Source: Bradyrhizobium sp. (GTDB lineage: Bacteria > Pseudomonadota > Alphaproteobacteria > Rhizobiales > Xanthobacteraceae). Taken from it: 44,062 bases of DNA. This document shows, piece by piece, positions 17,131 through 25,049 of this stretch (the first letter of the stretch is position 1; each line of letters starts with the position of its first letter). The notes below the pieces were generated by a model. The model did not search any database and was not told the DNA's origin. It was given only the letters and a program-made list of their open reading frames with translations. The stretch is taken from positions 1-44,062 of the forward strand of contig NZ_JACRAW010000041.1 in assembly GCF_016213215.1 (NCBI RefSeq), in the 5' to 3' direction. The translations under genes were made by a program, and so were the position numbers.

Positions 17131-17160
17131 ATTCACGTATCATGATATTTGCATGTGATT
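17131..17160. promoter_or_regulatory. Degenerate operator half-sites upstream of soxX
   Basis: In the gap before soxX, ATTC at 17131 is followed by N8 and TGAT instead of GAAT. A CATGATAT element precedes a second imperfect repeat at 17147-17160. The same CATGATAT string lies beside the better operators at 17841 and 19346. The site is plausible for the Sox regulator but clearly weaker in sequence. Confidence 0.4.
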
Positions 17161-17203
17161 GGCGTAGTCAAGCGGATTCAATGAGCAGCTCCGATTCTCA
17201 TGA

Positions 17204-17803
17204 CTAGCCTTTAGAGCTCTCTAGGAATTCGCGGAAAGTTCCGCGCTTGTAGCCTTCCTCGCGCACGAACCGAAACATAGCCAGGAAATGCTGCGGCTTC
17301 AGGTATCCCGGCGCACGCGCAACCTCACGAGCCATCGGCTCCTTCGATTCAACACCATCGATCGAGACGGGAAAGAACTGAAAAGTGGGTGTGAAACGAA
17401 TACCGTATTTCTGCGCCAAATCCTTTTCGGTCATCTCCTGTCGGTCGAAGTCGACGACCCTTCGCGAGCCGATCAGGTTGAGTTGCAGCACTTCAAAATT
17501 GTCTCGAATATAACGTGTGATCGCTTCATCAGCGAAGTTCACGAGGTGAGTTTCGCGACAGTACGGACAGCCGCGCAACTCCCACATGAGCGCGAGCCGC
17601 TTGCGATTCGATGCTGCGTTTTCGAGATCTTCCCGCAGATCGAGAAAGCTCTGCAAAAACCAGGGCTGGTGATAAAGTCCATCGTCGCCAAGTACCGCCT
17701 CGGCGCGTGCCGCAGGCCGATCCAGCAGGACAAACAGCGCAGGCGACATCGCCATGAATCTGCGACGGGTAAGTCCGCCTTTCGATGTCAGAAAATGACG
17801 CAT
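17204..17803 (-). CDS. soxW: SoxW-like exported thioredoxin
   Basis: This periplasmic thiol-disulfide protein probably keeps Sox cysteines reduced, with electrons delivered by the SoxV membrane protein. The product is 199 aa from the ATG at 17803 (a TTG at 17818 is also open). It has a Tat-like signal (LTRRRFMAMSPALFVLL), a thioredoxin active site CPYC (79-82) in WELRGCPYCRE, and a cis-Pro region GIRFTPTFQFF. It is transcribed divergently from an unknown secreted protein with a perfect ATTC-N8-GAAT palindrome between them. soxX begins 140 bp downstream. Confidence 0.85.
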   Translation of the reverse strand: MRHFLTSKGGLTRRRFMAMSPALFVLLDRPAARAEAVLGDDGLYHQPWFLQSFLDLREDLENAASNRKRLALMWELRGCPYCRETHLVNFADEAITRYIRDNFEVLQLNLIGSRRVVDFDRQEMTEKDLAQKYGIRFTPTFQFFPVSIDGVESKEPMAREVARAPGYLKPQHFLAMFRFVREEGYKRGTFREFLESSKG

Positions 17804-17840
17804 TCCCCCCGCTTGCAAGTCTGTTCGTTTCGTCCATGAT

Positions 17841-17856
17841 ATTCACAAAAGTGAAT
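17841..17856. promoter_or_regulatory. ATTC-N8-GAAT operator between soxW and a divergent gene
   Basis: ATTCACAAAAGTGAAT has a 6-bp inverted repeat (ATTCAC/GTGAAT) around AAAA. It sits 38 bp upstream of the soxW ATG and 16 bp upstream of the ATG at 17873, a position that would let one regulator block both promoters. It is the best copy of the three. Confidence 0.7.
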
Positions 17857-17872
17857 GTGACAAGGACTTCCG

Positions 17873-18595
17873 ATGTTGCGGCGCATCATCAGCTTGATCA
17901 TTTGGTTTGGCGCCGCGAGCGTTGGTGTTGCCGCAGAGAGCAACACACCCGCGGATTTTGCGAGCGCCATCAAGCCAATTATGGGTAATCTTCGATCGGC
18001 AGTCAGTTATGCAAAGACCGGCAACGTTGCGCTCGCTGAGATGGAGATAAGCGAAGCCGCGACGGCCTGGAGCGAATTGCAGCGGAAATTCTCCGGTGCG
18101 CCTCCAGTTCCGTATCAGGCGGCGGCGTTTGACACATTCCTTGCCGCCGGCCGCGAGCGCCTCGCCGCCGCCGATCGCGCGCTTGGCGCCGGAGATGGCG
18201 TAACCGCGGGCAGTGAACTGCGGGCCGTGCGCCTAGACTTCCACAAGCTTCGGCGCAGCTCTGGATTATATGACCTCAGCGATTGCATTGCGGAGATCGC
18301 CCCAGCCATCGAGGCCTTGCGTGTGGCGGCCGGTCGTTTCAGCGAAGGCGCGGCCCAACACGCTGATGAAACGGTTGCTGCCGCGAGCGTGTTTCGCGAT
18401 CGCCTGAAACGCTGCAATGATTGGGCAAGCCCCGAGACCTCAACTCAGGCTGAATTCCGCCGCATAATCGATGGCGCGATCGCAAGTTCGGGCGAAATCG
18501 CCCGTGCTGCAATCGCTGCCGAACGTCCGCTCGTCCACCGCTACCTGATCGAGCTGCAATCGTATGCCCAGCTTCTCGACTTCCGATTCGGCTAG
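17873..18595 (+). CDS. Exported helical protein of unknown function in the Sox island
   Basis: The 240-aa protein begins with a clear signal peptide (RRIISLIIWFGAASVGVAAES). The rest is predicted to be almost wholly alpha-helical, with repeated four-helix-bundle-like stretches such as LRSAVSYAKTGNVALAEMEI and an HKLRRSSGLYDLSDCIAEI segment. It resembles cytochrome c-prime or b562-like bundles in composition but has no CxxCH, so no covalent haem is expected. Two cysteines are present (DLSDC and LKRC). It is divergent from soxW and shares its operator, and is convergent with soxV (1-bp gap). It is probably sulfur-induced and periplasmic. I recognise no named family. Confidence 0.75.
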   Translation: MLRRIISLIIWFGAASVGVAAESNTPADFASAIKPIMGNLRSAVSYAKTGNVALAEMEISEAATAWSELQRKFSGAPPVPYQAAAFDTFLAAGRERLAAADRALGAGDGVTAGSELRAVRLDFHKLRRSSGLYDLSDCIAEIAPAIEALRVAAGRFSEGAAQHADETVAAASVFRDRLKRCNDWASPETSTQAEFRRIIDGAIASSGEIARAAIAAERPLVHRYLIELQSYAQLLDFRFG

Positions 18596-18596
18596 A

Positions 18597-19328
18597 TCAG
18601 CCGATCCTGGTCAGGGCTGGGAAGCGCTCGAGCAGCCACTCCGACAACAACGGCATCGCCCCGGTCAGAAACACAACCCCGGTTGCAACGAGAAACACCC
18701 CCATCGCCTTTTCGACCGTTCCAAGGTGCCGGCGTGCACGTCCGAGCGCCGCCATGAAGTGGCCGGTGAACGCCGCCGCGATCAGGAACGGTATGCCCGT
18801 CCCCGCTGAATAGGCCAGGAGCAGCAGTGCTCCCTGGCCCGCCGTATCCTCAGAGCCTGCCATCATCAGAACGGCGGCGAGGATCGGGCCCGCACAGGGT
18901 GTCCATCCGAAGGCAAAGGCGAGCCCCATCACGAATGAACCCGCAAAGCTCGCAGGCCGGCTTCTCATTTCCAGGGTGGCGCTCCGGTACAGCAGCGGAA
19001 TCCGTAACACTCCCAGGAAATGCAGACCCATCACTAAGATGAGAGCCCCTGCCAGCATGCCAAGAACCGAAAGGTGCGCAGAGATGAATCGGCCTAGCAC
19101 CGAGGCGCTCGATCCGAGTGCAACGAAAACCAGAGAAAAGCCGGCCACGAAACACAGAGCCGACATCATGACGCGCCACCGCGGACCGGATTCCTCGGCG
19201 GAGAGATCCGTGACCGAAATGCCGGCCATGTAGCACAGGAAAGGAGGTACCAGCGGCAGGATACAGGGAGAGAGAAACGACAGAAGGCCAGCAAGCAATG
19301 CGGCTCCAAGCGTAACATCCAAGCTCAT
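18597..19328 (-). CDS. soxV: SoxV, CcdA-type membrane thiol transporter
   Basis: SoxV moves reducing equivalents from cytoplasmic thioredoxin to the periplasm for the Sox thioredoxins. The 243-aa protein has six hydrophobic segments and the two CcdA cysteines, Cys22 in LSFLSPCILPLVPP and Cys145 in FGWTPCAGPIL, each with flanking prolines. The family usually has about 240 aa, as here. It is divergent from soxS, with an operator-like palindrome in between. Confidence 0.92.
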   Translation of the reverse strand: MSLDVTLGAALLAGLLSFLSPCILPLVPPFLCYMAGISVTDLSAEESGPRWRVMMSALCFVAGFSLVFVALGSSASVLGRFISAHLSVLGMLAGALILVMGLHFLGVLRIPLLYRSATLEMRSRPASFAGSFVMGLAFAFGWTPCAGPILAAVLMMAGSEDTAGQGALLLLAYSAGTGIPFLIAAAFTGHFMAALGRARRHLGTVEKAMGVFLVATGVVFLTGAMPLLSEWLLERFPALTRIG

Positions 19329-19345
19329 CGTTTGCCGCCCCCCTC

Positions 19346-19361
19346 TTTCACGTATGCGAAT
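19346..19361. promoter_or_regulatory. Operator-like palindrome between soxV and soxS
   Basis: TTTCACGTATGCGAAT differs from the ATTC-N8-GAAT pattern at one arm base. It is followed by TCATGATATATGA, itself palindromic. It lies 18 bp upstream of soxV and about 42 bp upstream of soxS, suggesting control of both by the adjacent ArsR-type protein. Confidence 0.6.
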
Positions 19362-19402
19362 TTCATGATATATGAGACTAAGGAAGTCCAGAGGTCAAAC
19401 CA

Positions 19403-19771
19403 GTGATGAGCTACGCCAACGCACTGCTCACCGCCGCAACGACGGTCGTGGTGCTGTTGTCTTCTGACGCAGGCTCGACCGCCGAATTGGTGATGTTCGA
19501 GCGTGCCGGTTGTACCTGGTGCGCTCGCTTCGACGCGGAGATCGCGCTGATCTACCCCAAGACTGATGAAAGTCGGACCGCGCCGCTGCGTCGCGTCGAT
19601 CTGGACCGCCCCTTGCCCGCAGATCTCGCCGGCATCGACCCCGGCGTCTTCACCCCAACGTTTGTGGTCGTAGATCAGGGACGCGAGATCGGACGTATCC
19701 GGGGCTATCCAGGAGATGCATTCTTTTTCGGACTGCTGGATCGGATCCTGAGGCCATCAGGTCGGTCCTGA
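19403..19771 (+). CDS. soxS: SoxS, periplasmic thioredoxin-like protein
   Basis: SoxS is the small thioredoxin-like protein that reactivates SoxY by reducing wrongly oxidised carrier cysteines. The 122-aa product has a signal peptide (ALLTAATTVVVLLSSDAGS) and the active site CTWC (37-40) in ERAGCTWCARF, plus a cis-Pro segment PGVFTPTFVVVD. A second ATG one codon later is equally possible. It lies 23 bp upstream of soxR in a plus-strand transcript that may continue into a YeeE/YedE gene. Confidence 0.88.
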   Translation: MMSYANALLTAATTVVVLLSSDAGSTAELVMFERAGCTWCARFDAEIALIYPKTDESRTAPLRRVDLDRPLPADLAGIDPGVFTPTFVVVDQGREIGRIRGYPGDAFFFGLLDRILRPSGRS

Positions 19772-19794
19772 CTCTGATCTTCGGATTTGAATCA

Positions 19795-20145
19795 ATGCCT
19801 CTACCGCAATTGAAAGATATCCAGGCTTCGGCCGAACTAGAACAGATGATCGAGAAGGCGCGCGAAGCCAGCGAGATGCTGAAGGCGCTCTCGCACGAGG
19901 CCCGCCTGTTATTACTTTGTGTCCTTGCCGAAGGTGAAAAGTCCGTCACGGAACTCGAGCAATTCCTGGGAGAGCGGCAGTCGACCGTTTCGCAACAGCT
20001 CGCCCGCCTGCGCCTTGATGGCCTGGTGACAACCCGGCGCGATGGCAGGGCAATCTACTATAGCCTGGCCAGCGACGACGTTCGCAAAATCCTCACTGCG
20101 ATATACGACGTATATTGCGAGCCGGTACGGCGTCGCCGGCGCTGA
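19795..20145 (+). CDS. soxR: ArsR-family sulfur-sensing repressor (SoxR/SqrR/BigR type)
   Basis: This 116-aa winged-helix repressor probably shuts the sox promoters until reduced sulfur is present. It has the ArsR core: MLKALSHEARLLLLCVL, then a recognition helix in RQSTVSQQLARLRLDG and the wing TTRRDGRAIYYSL. Two cysteines, Cys42 in LLLLCVLAEGE and Cys108 in YDVYCEP, match the pair that forms a polysulfide bridge in SqrR/BigR. Metal-site cysteines of true arsenic sensors are absent. ATTC-N8-GAAT palindromes nearby are its likely targets. It is not the redox-cycling SoxR of the MerR family. Confidence 0.9.
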   Translation: MPLPQLKDIQASAELEQMIEKAREASEMLKALSHEARLLLLCVLAEGEKSVTELEQFLGERQSTVSQQLARLRLDGLVTTRRDGRAIYYSLASDDVRKILTAIYDVYCEPVRRRRR

Positions 20146-20216
20146 GAAGAATTGCTCTGGATTCCTGATCGGTGCCGGCGCACACTGGCTGGAGCCAACC
20201 CAGGAAGTCTGGAGGA

Positions 20217-21302
20217 ATGCTTACAATTTCACAGGTTAGCTTCATTTCCGGCCTGCTCGCCGGAGGCCTGCTCGGAGTGGCCGGACGCGCGGGGCGCTTC
20301 TGCACCCTCGCGATGCTGGAGGAGGCCTTCTACGCTTCCAACACTCGGCGGCTCAGGTCCTTTGCATTGGCTGCCACTGTCGCTCTGCTGCTCACTCAGC
20401 TGATGGCGGTTCTTGGTCTGGTCGACCTGTCTGCCTCGATCTACCTGTCTCCCTCGATTGGCCTGGGCGGCGCCGTTATCGGGGGATTGATGTTCGGCCT
20501 TGGAATGGCGCTGGTCGGCACTTGCGGGTTTGGCACGCTCGTGCGGATCGGTGGGGGCGACCTCCGTGCCTTCGTCGTCTATCTTGTGCTGGGCATATCG
20601 GCGCTTGCAGCGATGCGCGGTCTGACCGGCCTGATGCGCCTTACGCTGATCGAACCTTTGTCGTTGTCCTTGCCGGAAGGCACCACACAGAACCTCGACT
20701 CGTTGCTCGCGCCCCTGTTCGGCAATCATGCACGCGCAGTCGTGGTCAGCTTTGTTGCGATCGCCCTCCTCACCTGGTCGCTCGCTGATGGACAGCTTAT
20801 GCGTTCACCACGTTGGCTTCTCGGTGGCCTCGCCGCCGGAGTTGCCGTTGCCTTCGGCTGGTTTGCGACGGGATGGCTCGGACGCGACGATTTTGCTCCT
20901 GACCGAGTCGCGTCCCTGAGCTTTGTCGCTCCACTTGGGAACAGCATTCTCTACGTTGCGACCTTCTCGGGCAGCAGGGCCGATTTCGGCATCGGCTCGG
21001 TTGCAGGCGTCGTGCTTGGTTCTTTCATTGCCGCCCTTTCCGCGCGAGGCTTCCGTTGGGAGGCATGCGATGACGCCCGAGAACTGAAGCGTCACATGGT
21101 CGGGGGCGTTCTGATGGGTACCGGCGGCATCATGTCCATGGGATGCACCATCGGCCAAGGACTATCCGCCTTCTCCACGCTTGCAATCTCTGCCCCGATA
21201 ACAATGGTTGCGATCGCCTGCGGAGCGCGAGTTGGACTCGAGTTTACGATGACCGGCGAATGGTGGCCGGCGATCCGCAGGCTTTTCGGTGTATCTCCTT
21301 GA
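20217..21302 (+). CDS. YeeE/YedE family transporter, third paralogue
   Basis: From the ATG at 20217 the product is 361 aa and polytopic, with the family cysteines in GRFCTLAM (Cys29), LVGTCGFGTLVR and MSMGCTIGQGLSA. An upstream GTG at 20172 is open but adds a non-membrane extension; GGAGG lies directly before the ATG. It follows soxR by 71 bp on the same strand and is the last Sox-island gene before the right att-like repeat. It is closest in cysteine context to the 6911-8008 paralogue. A separate substrate or direction for each paralogue is possible. Confidence 0.9.
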   Translation: MLTISQVSFISGLLAGGLLGVAGRAGRFCTLAMLEEAFYASNTRRLRSFALAATVALLLTQLMAVLGLVDLSASIYLSPSIGLGGAVIGGLMFGLGMALVGTCGFGTLVRIGGGDLRAFVVYLVLGISALAAMRGLTGLMRLTLIEPLSLSLPEGTTQNLDSLLAPLFGNHARAVVVSFVAIALLTWSLADGQLMRSPRWLLGGLAAGVAVAFGWFATGWLGRDDFAPDRVASLSFVAPLGNSILYVATFSGSRADFGIGSVAGVVLGSFIAALSARGFRWEACDDARELKRHMVGGVLMGTGGIMSMGCTIGQGLSAFSTLAISAPITMVAIACGARVGLEFTMTGEWWPAIRRLFGVSP

Positions 21303-21433
21303 ACACACGTTCGCGGCTAACTGGCGGAGTGGCGTCGCAACTCGCGCTTGAGGGCGCCGAAGACGCCGCGTTTCTGGCCGGAGATGCGATACCGGGGCGT
21401 CGTGACGTTGGGTCGCTAACCACCATTTGAAAA

Positions 21434-21462
21434 ACCGCTTTAGTTCGGCTCTCTCAAGCGGT
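21434..21462. terminator. Inverted repeat after the third YeeE/YedE gene
   Basis: ACCGCTT and AAGCGGT form a perfect 7-bp stem with a 15-nt loop. It lies between the transporter stop and the att-like repeat. It lacks a T tract, so it may be a terminator or part of an integrase-binding region. Confidence 0.3.
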
Positions 21463-21470
21463 GCGTATCT

Positions 21471-21623
21471 CTAAGTGCTTGATCGATTTGGTGGGCGCAC
21501 CAGGGCTCGAACCTGGGACCCGCTGATTAAGAGGCAGCCACGGGTCAAGAATAATCAATGACTTGCCAGTTGCACCCTTGGGCTTATCCGGCCGAAAATG
21601 GGTATCCGTCGCACGATCACAGT
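21471..21623. repeat. att-like direct repeat, right copy
   Basis: Gap-free counterpart of 5215-5367. The perfect 48-bp core lies at 21486-21533, and similarity continues about 90 bp beyond the tRNA part on the 5' side of the tRNA orientation. Since the shared sequence is longer than a tRNA fragment, the copies come from the same kind of insertion end and not just from two tRNA genes. No integrase gene remains next to this copy. Confidence 0.85.
21489..21539 (-). pseudogene. tRNA-Lys (CUU) 3' half, truncated, right copy
   Basis: The same 3' half as at 5233-5283, minus strand: anticodon loop CTCTTAA, T arm and CCA end. The 5' half is missing and the base at the top of the anticodon stem is mispaired, so no tRNA is expected. 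The intact gene must lie outside the window. Confidence 0.85.
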
Positions 21624-21737
21624 CCGATGCAATTCTCCCAATGAGTGCTTGGGCGCCACAGCAGTATCCAGTTCAACGTTACTGGCATGCCGGCAGGACC
21701 CCCGCCAGTGTACGCAGCTCTAGTTGGAAGGCGCAGG

Positions 21738-22283
21738 GTTTGTCTTGGGAAGTTGGGGTGGCGGGTCTTGAGGATTTTGCCGACAAGCTGCTCACGCAAC
21801 TCGAGAAGGACCTCGGCCTCACGAAGAAGATCGGGCTGGAATGCCTGATCGAGGAAGTCGAGGGCATGATGAACATAGAGCGCATCGCCGCCTCTACCAC
21901 GCGTCTCGAAGCGCTGATCTTCGGCATGGGGATTATTCGGCCAGCCAGGGCGTGCAGATCCAGTCGATCGGATCCAGTGACGGCTATCCGGGTGACATCT
22001 GGCACTACCAACGGCACCGGCTGATCATCGCGTGCAAGTCCAACGGAATAGACCCTACTGACGGTCCCTACGCCGACATCAGAAATCCGAACGGCTATCG
22101 CGAGGAAGCGCGGCGCGCGATGATCCTGGGCTGCGTCGGCAAATGGGCGATCCACCCCTCACAGGTGGAGATCGCACAGGAGGTGTTCTCACCCACTCCC
22201 GGCGAGGTGACTCGCGCCAGGGCGATGCCTCGATCCGGATCCTCAACGACATCGTGGAGCGCGCCGATAGGATCGGCATGTAG
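21738..22283 (+). pseudogene. HpcH/HpaI-type CoA-ester lyase (CitE/malyl-CoA lyase family), broken
   Basis: The first frame gives GLEDFADKLLTQLEKDLGL, IGLECLIEEVEGMMNIERIA and TTRLEALIFGMG. It then breaks, and the adjacent frame continues with DYSASQGVQIQSIG, GDIWHYQRHRLIIACKSNGI, NPNGYREEARRAM and GCVGKWAIHPSQVEIAQEVF. This is the family order for beta-methylmalyl/malyl-CoA lyases, so one base was lost at about 21928. The end reads ARGDAS then DIVERADRIGM in another frame, indicating a further internal deletion. The 5' third is absent. It begins about 115 bp inside the right att-like repeat boundary. Confidence 0.8.
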
Positions 22284-22380
22284 CCACGTGCAAGAACGTG
22301 CATGAGCCGCCGGAACAGAACCAGACAGCGTGGCCAGAAAGGGAAAGATGACGCGTGCACTGGAAGGATAGGTGGCGATC

Positions 22381-22542
22381 GTGACCAGCTCTCAGACCTA
22401 CGAGACCGTCAAGCAGACAATCCCTGTCCGGCGATTCGGCCGCGTCGACGATATCGCGGAAGCGGTTCTCTATCTGTGCACCACGGGAGAGTTCGTGAAC
22501 GGTCAGGAATCCCACCTCAACGGTGGCGAGTTCATGTTTTGA
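22381..22542 (+). pseudogene. Short-chain dehydrogenase/reductase, C-terminal fragment
   Basis: Fifty-three residues match the SDR C-terminus: IPVRRFGRVDDIAEAVLYL, then the typical NGQ...LNGGEF ending at a stop. The NAD-binding and catalytic Tyr-x-x-x-Lys regions are missing. It sits between the broken CoA lyase and the broken acyl-CoA dehydrogenase, suggesting a former CoA-catabolic operon. Confidence 0.75.
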
Positions 22543-22596
22543 CAATCCCGCATCTGCCGTGCGATGCACGGATCGTTGACACGGGGGAAATTGCGG

Positions 22597-23832
22597 ATGG
22601 GTGGTGTAGCGTTTGAACTGCCTTCGGACGTTGCGGATGTACGCGATGGCGTGTTGCGCTTCGTTGAAGCGCAAGTCGTTCCGCGGATCGAACGGAACCG
22701 CGCGCTGCTCGAAGACCAACGGCGTCTATATGATGAAAACGGACGCTACTCGTCTGAAGTACGAAAGCTGATTCGAGACATCAGGATGCTTTCGGCTCAC
22801 GCGGGCTTTTATACGATGTGCGCACCGGCCGAAATCGGCGGAGGCAACCTCGGACATCTCACGTACTACGTGGCGTGAGAGGCAATATATCGCCGGCTCG
22901 GTGCACGGGGCGTCATCATTCCATGGGTGATTGCGCATTGGGCATTTGGTCCCAGCCGATTGCTGACGCAGGTCACCGCTGAAGCCCGGGAGCGATGTCT
23001 TGCGGGAATGATGACTGGCGAAACATCGATGTGCTTCGGTCTTTCTGAGCCGGGAGCCGGCTCGGACGCGAGCATGATCAAGACCCGCGCCGTCAAATCT
23101 TCCACTGGCTGGAAACTCTCCGGCCGCAAGCTCTGGACAACGAATGCTCCCACCGCGGAATGGTGCATCGTCTTCGCCATTACCGACGCTGAGAAGGCGG
23201 CGCGCAAGGCCGGGGGCATCAGTGCATTTCTTGTTCCGACCGATGCGCCAGGATTCTGTGTAGACAGCGTCGTTCGGTTGTTTGGCCACGCCGGTGGTCA
23301 CGAGGGGGCGCTCGTGCTCGAGGACGTCGACGTTCAGCCTTGGCAGCTGGTAGGAGAACTCGACCAGGGATTCAAGATAGCACTCTATGGGGTATCTCTT
23401 GGCCGGATCTACAATGCGGCGCGAGCAGTCGGACAGGGACGATGGGCACTGGAGATGGCGGTCAACTATTCGAAGCAACGAGAGGCGTTCGGCGCCAAGA
23501 TCGCTGAATACCAAGGGGTTTCATTTCCATTGGCCGAGGCGGCGACGGAACTTCATGCTGCGCATCTGATGGGACTTAATGCTGCGATGCTGCTCGACCG
23601 CGGCGACAAGGCGCTAAAAGAGCTTTCGATGGCTAAAGCGTATTCGGTCCAAGCCGGATTTCGCGCAGTAGATCGCGCAATACAAACGCATGGCGGCATG
23701 GGGCTTACCAATGAGCTTGGCCTCGTTCATGCATGGCAGGACCTTCGGATCGTGAACATAGCCGACGGCACAAACGAAATATTGACCCGGATGATTACCC
23801 AGCGATTGCTAGCAGGCGATCTTGACCTGTGA
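22597..23832 (+). pseudogene. Acyl-CoA dehydrogenase with in-frame stop
   Basis: Two pieces in the same frame, 22597-22878 and on to 23832, together give a full acyl-CoA dehydrogenase. The first has PAEIGGGNLGHLTYYVA, then TGA at 22876-22878, where homologues have Trp in a YVAWEAIY-like string. Translation resumes EAIYRRLGARGVI, then CFGLSEPGAGSDASMIKT (FAD/substrate loop), WTTNAPTAEWC, GRIYNAARAVGQGRWAL, FGAKIAEYQGVSFPLAEAAT and THGGMGLTNELGLVHAWQDL. The RBS-like GGGGGAAATTGCGG precedes the ATG at 22597. A single TGG-to-TGA change would explain the defect; a stop read through by other means cannot be excluded. Confidence 0.88.
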
Positions 23833-24063
23833 TCTGAGACAATCAGGCTTCTTTCATGCCGTCCGCTGGTTTGCCGCTGAAAGTCTCAACTCGCATCGAA
23901 AGCCTAGCAGTCCGGCCCTCTAAGCAGGCCGACGGCCCCGTCCGCGCCACGTCGAACGCGATCGGCCATGGCATGAAACGTCAACCGCGTCTGCCGCGCC
24001 ATTCTCTCGTAGCTCTCAGATAGAAGAGCCTCCATCCACGCTCGCGTGCTCGGCTCACGCCTT

Positions 24064-25049
24064 TCACTTTCGACTTGCTCGCCGGCCGGACCAGACACCC
24101 TCGAATAGTGGCAATAGGCCGCGTGGCGTGCCGAGAATGACTACGATCACGACCACGCCGTAAATGAAATAGTGCAGTCCTGGCAGCATACCACCCAGTT
24201 TGCCACGCAATACTTCCCCGAGCGGCACCAGAAGCAGCGCGCCAAGCGCGGGCCCGTATGCGCGGCCGAGTCCACCGACTGTCGCGAACAGCACAATTTC
24301 GATCGTGATAACCGGCGACGCCAGCAGATATGGATCGGCGAACGTCAAATACCGCACGTAGGCGGTCCCGATCATCGACGTGAGAACTGCCGAGATGACC
24401 ATCGCGGTCGCCTTGTGACGCAGAACGTTGACGCCGATTGCCTGCGCGGCCTTCTCATTATCCCGGATCGTACGCAGATAGTAACCAAGCGGCGAGTTGA
24501 GAATTGCGACGTTCACCAGAACCGTGAACGTTGCAAGTCCGAGCATGACCCAGAAAGCGCCGCGGCCGCCGCCGAATTGAAACGCCAGCACGTCGCCGGT
24601 ATCGCGCGGCAGCAACAAGCCTGAGGCACCGCCGAGAAAATCCCAGCCCTCGACCACAATGCCCGCCATCTCCGCGAAAGCCAGGGTGATCAGCACGAAC
24701 GAGAGATGGCCAAGCTGGAAGCGAAAATCAATCCACGCGATTATCGCGCCAAGAATGCCCGAAATCATGGCCGAGATCACCAGACCCCCGACATATTGAT
24801 ACCGAGCTTCGCCAGCAGCGCAGTGGAAAGCATAGCACCGGTCCCGATGAACAGGCTGTGCGCCAGCGAAATCTGTCCACCCATGCCGCCGACGATATTC
24901 CACGCTGAAGCGAGCGCAACATAGACGAGCGCGATCGTCAGGATATGGACGTGATAGCTGGTCAGCGCGAGCGGCGTGAGGGCGCTCACCGCGAGGATGC
25001 CCCACAGCCACGGGGACGCCAGCGTCTGGTAAAACTCTTCTCTGATCAC
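24064..25049 (-). pseudogene. livM: Branched-chain amino-acid ABC permease LivM, frameshifted
   Basis: From a GTG at 25049 the frame gives EEFYQTLASPWLWG, hydrophobic helices (HILTIALVYVALASAWNIVG) and GGQISLAHSLFIGTGAMLS, the LivM hallmark. It stops at 24777 after MSGVW. The adjacent frame continues with GGLVISAMISGILGAIIAW, FVLITLAFAEM, the EAA-like loop LRTIRDNEKAAQAIGV and a normal C-terminus to 24064. One indel near 24785 thus splits the gene. Its start overlaps the stop of the truncated coxB (GTGA), so a recombination joined them. No LivF/G/H/K genes follow; 23833-24063 holds only a short unassigned frame. Confidence 0.85.

Noticed and set aside
19795..20145. Arsenic-sensing ArsR repressor
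   Set aside because: The metal-binding cysteine pair of classical ArsR is absent, and the cysteine positions and Sox context fit a persulfide sensor.
5215..21623. Composite transposon carrying the sox genes
   Set aside because: The flanking repeats contain tRNA sequence and no transposase or insertion-sequence ends; integrase-mediated insertion fits better.
23904..24098. Minus-strand 64-aa frame after livM
   Set aside because: It overlaps the livM end, has no recognised domain and no clear ribosome binding site; it may be eroded sequence.
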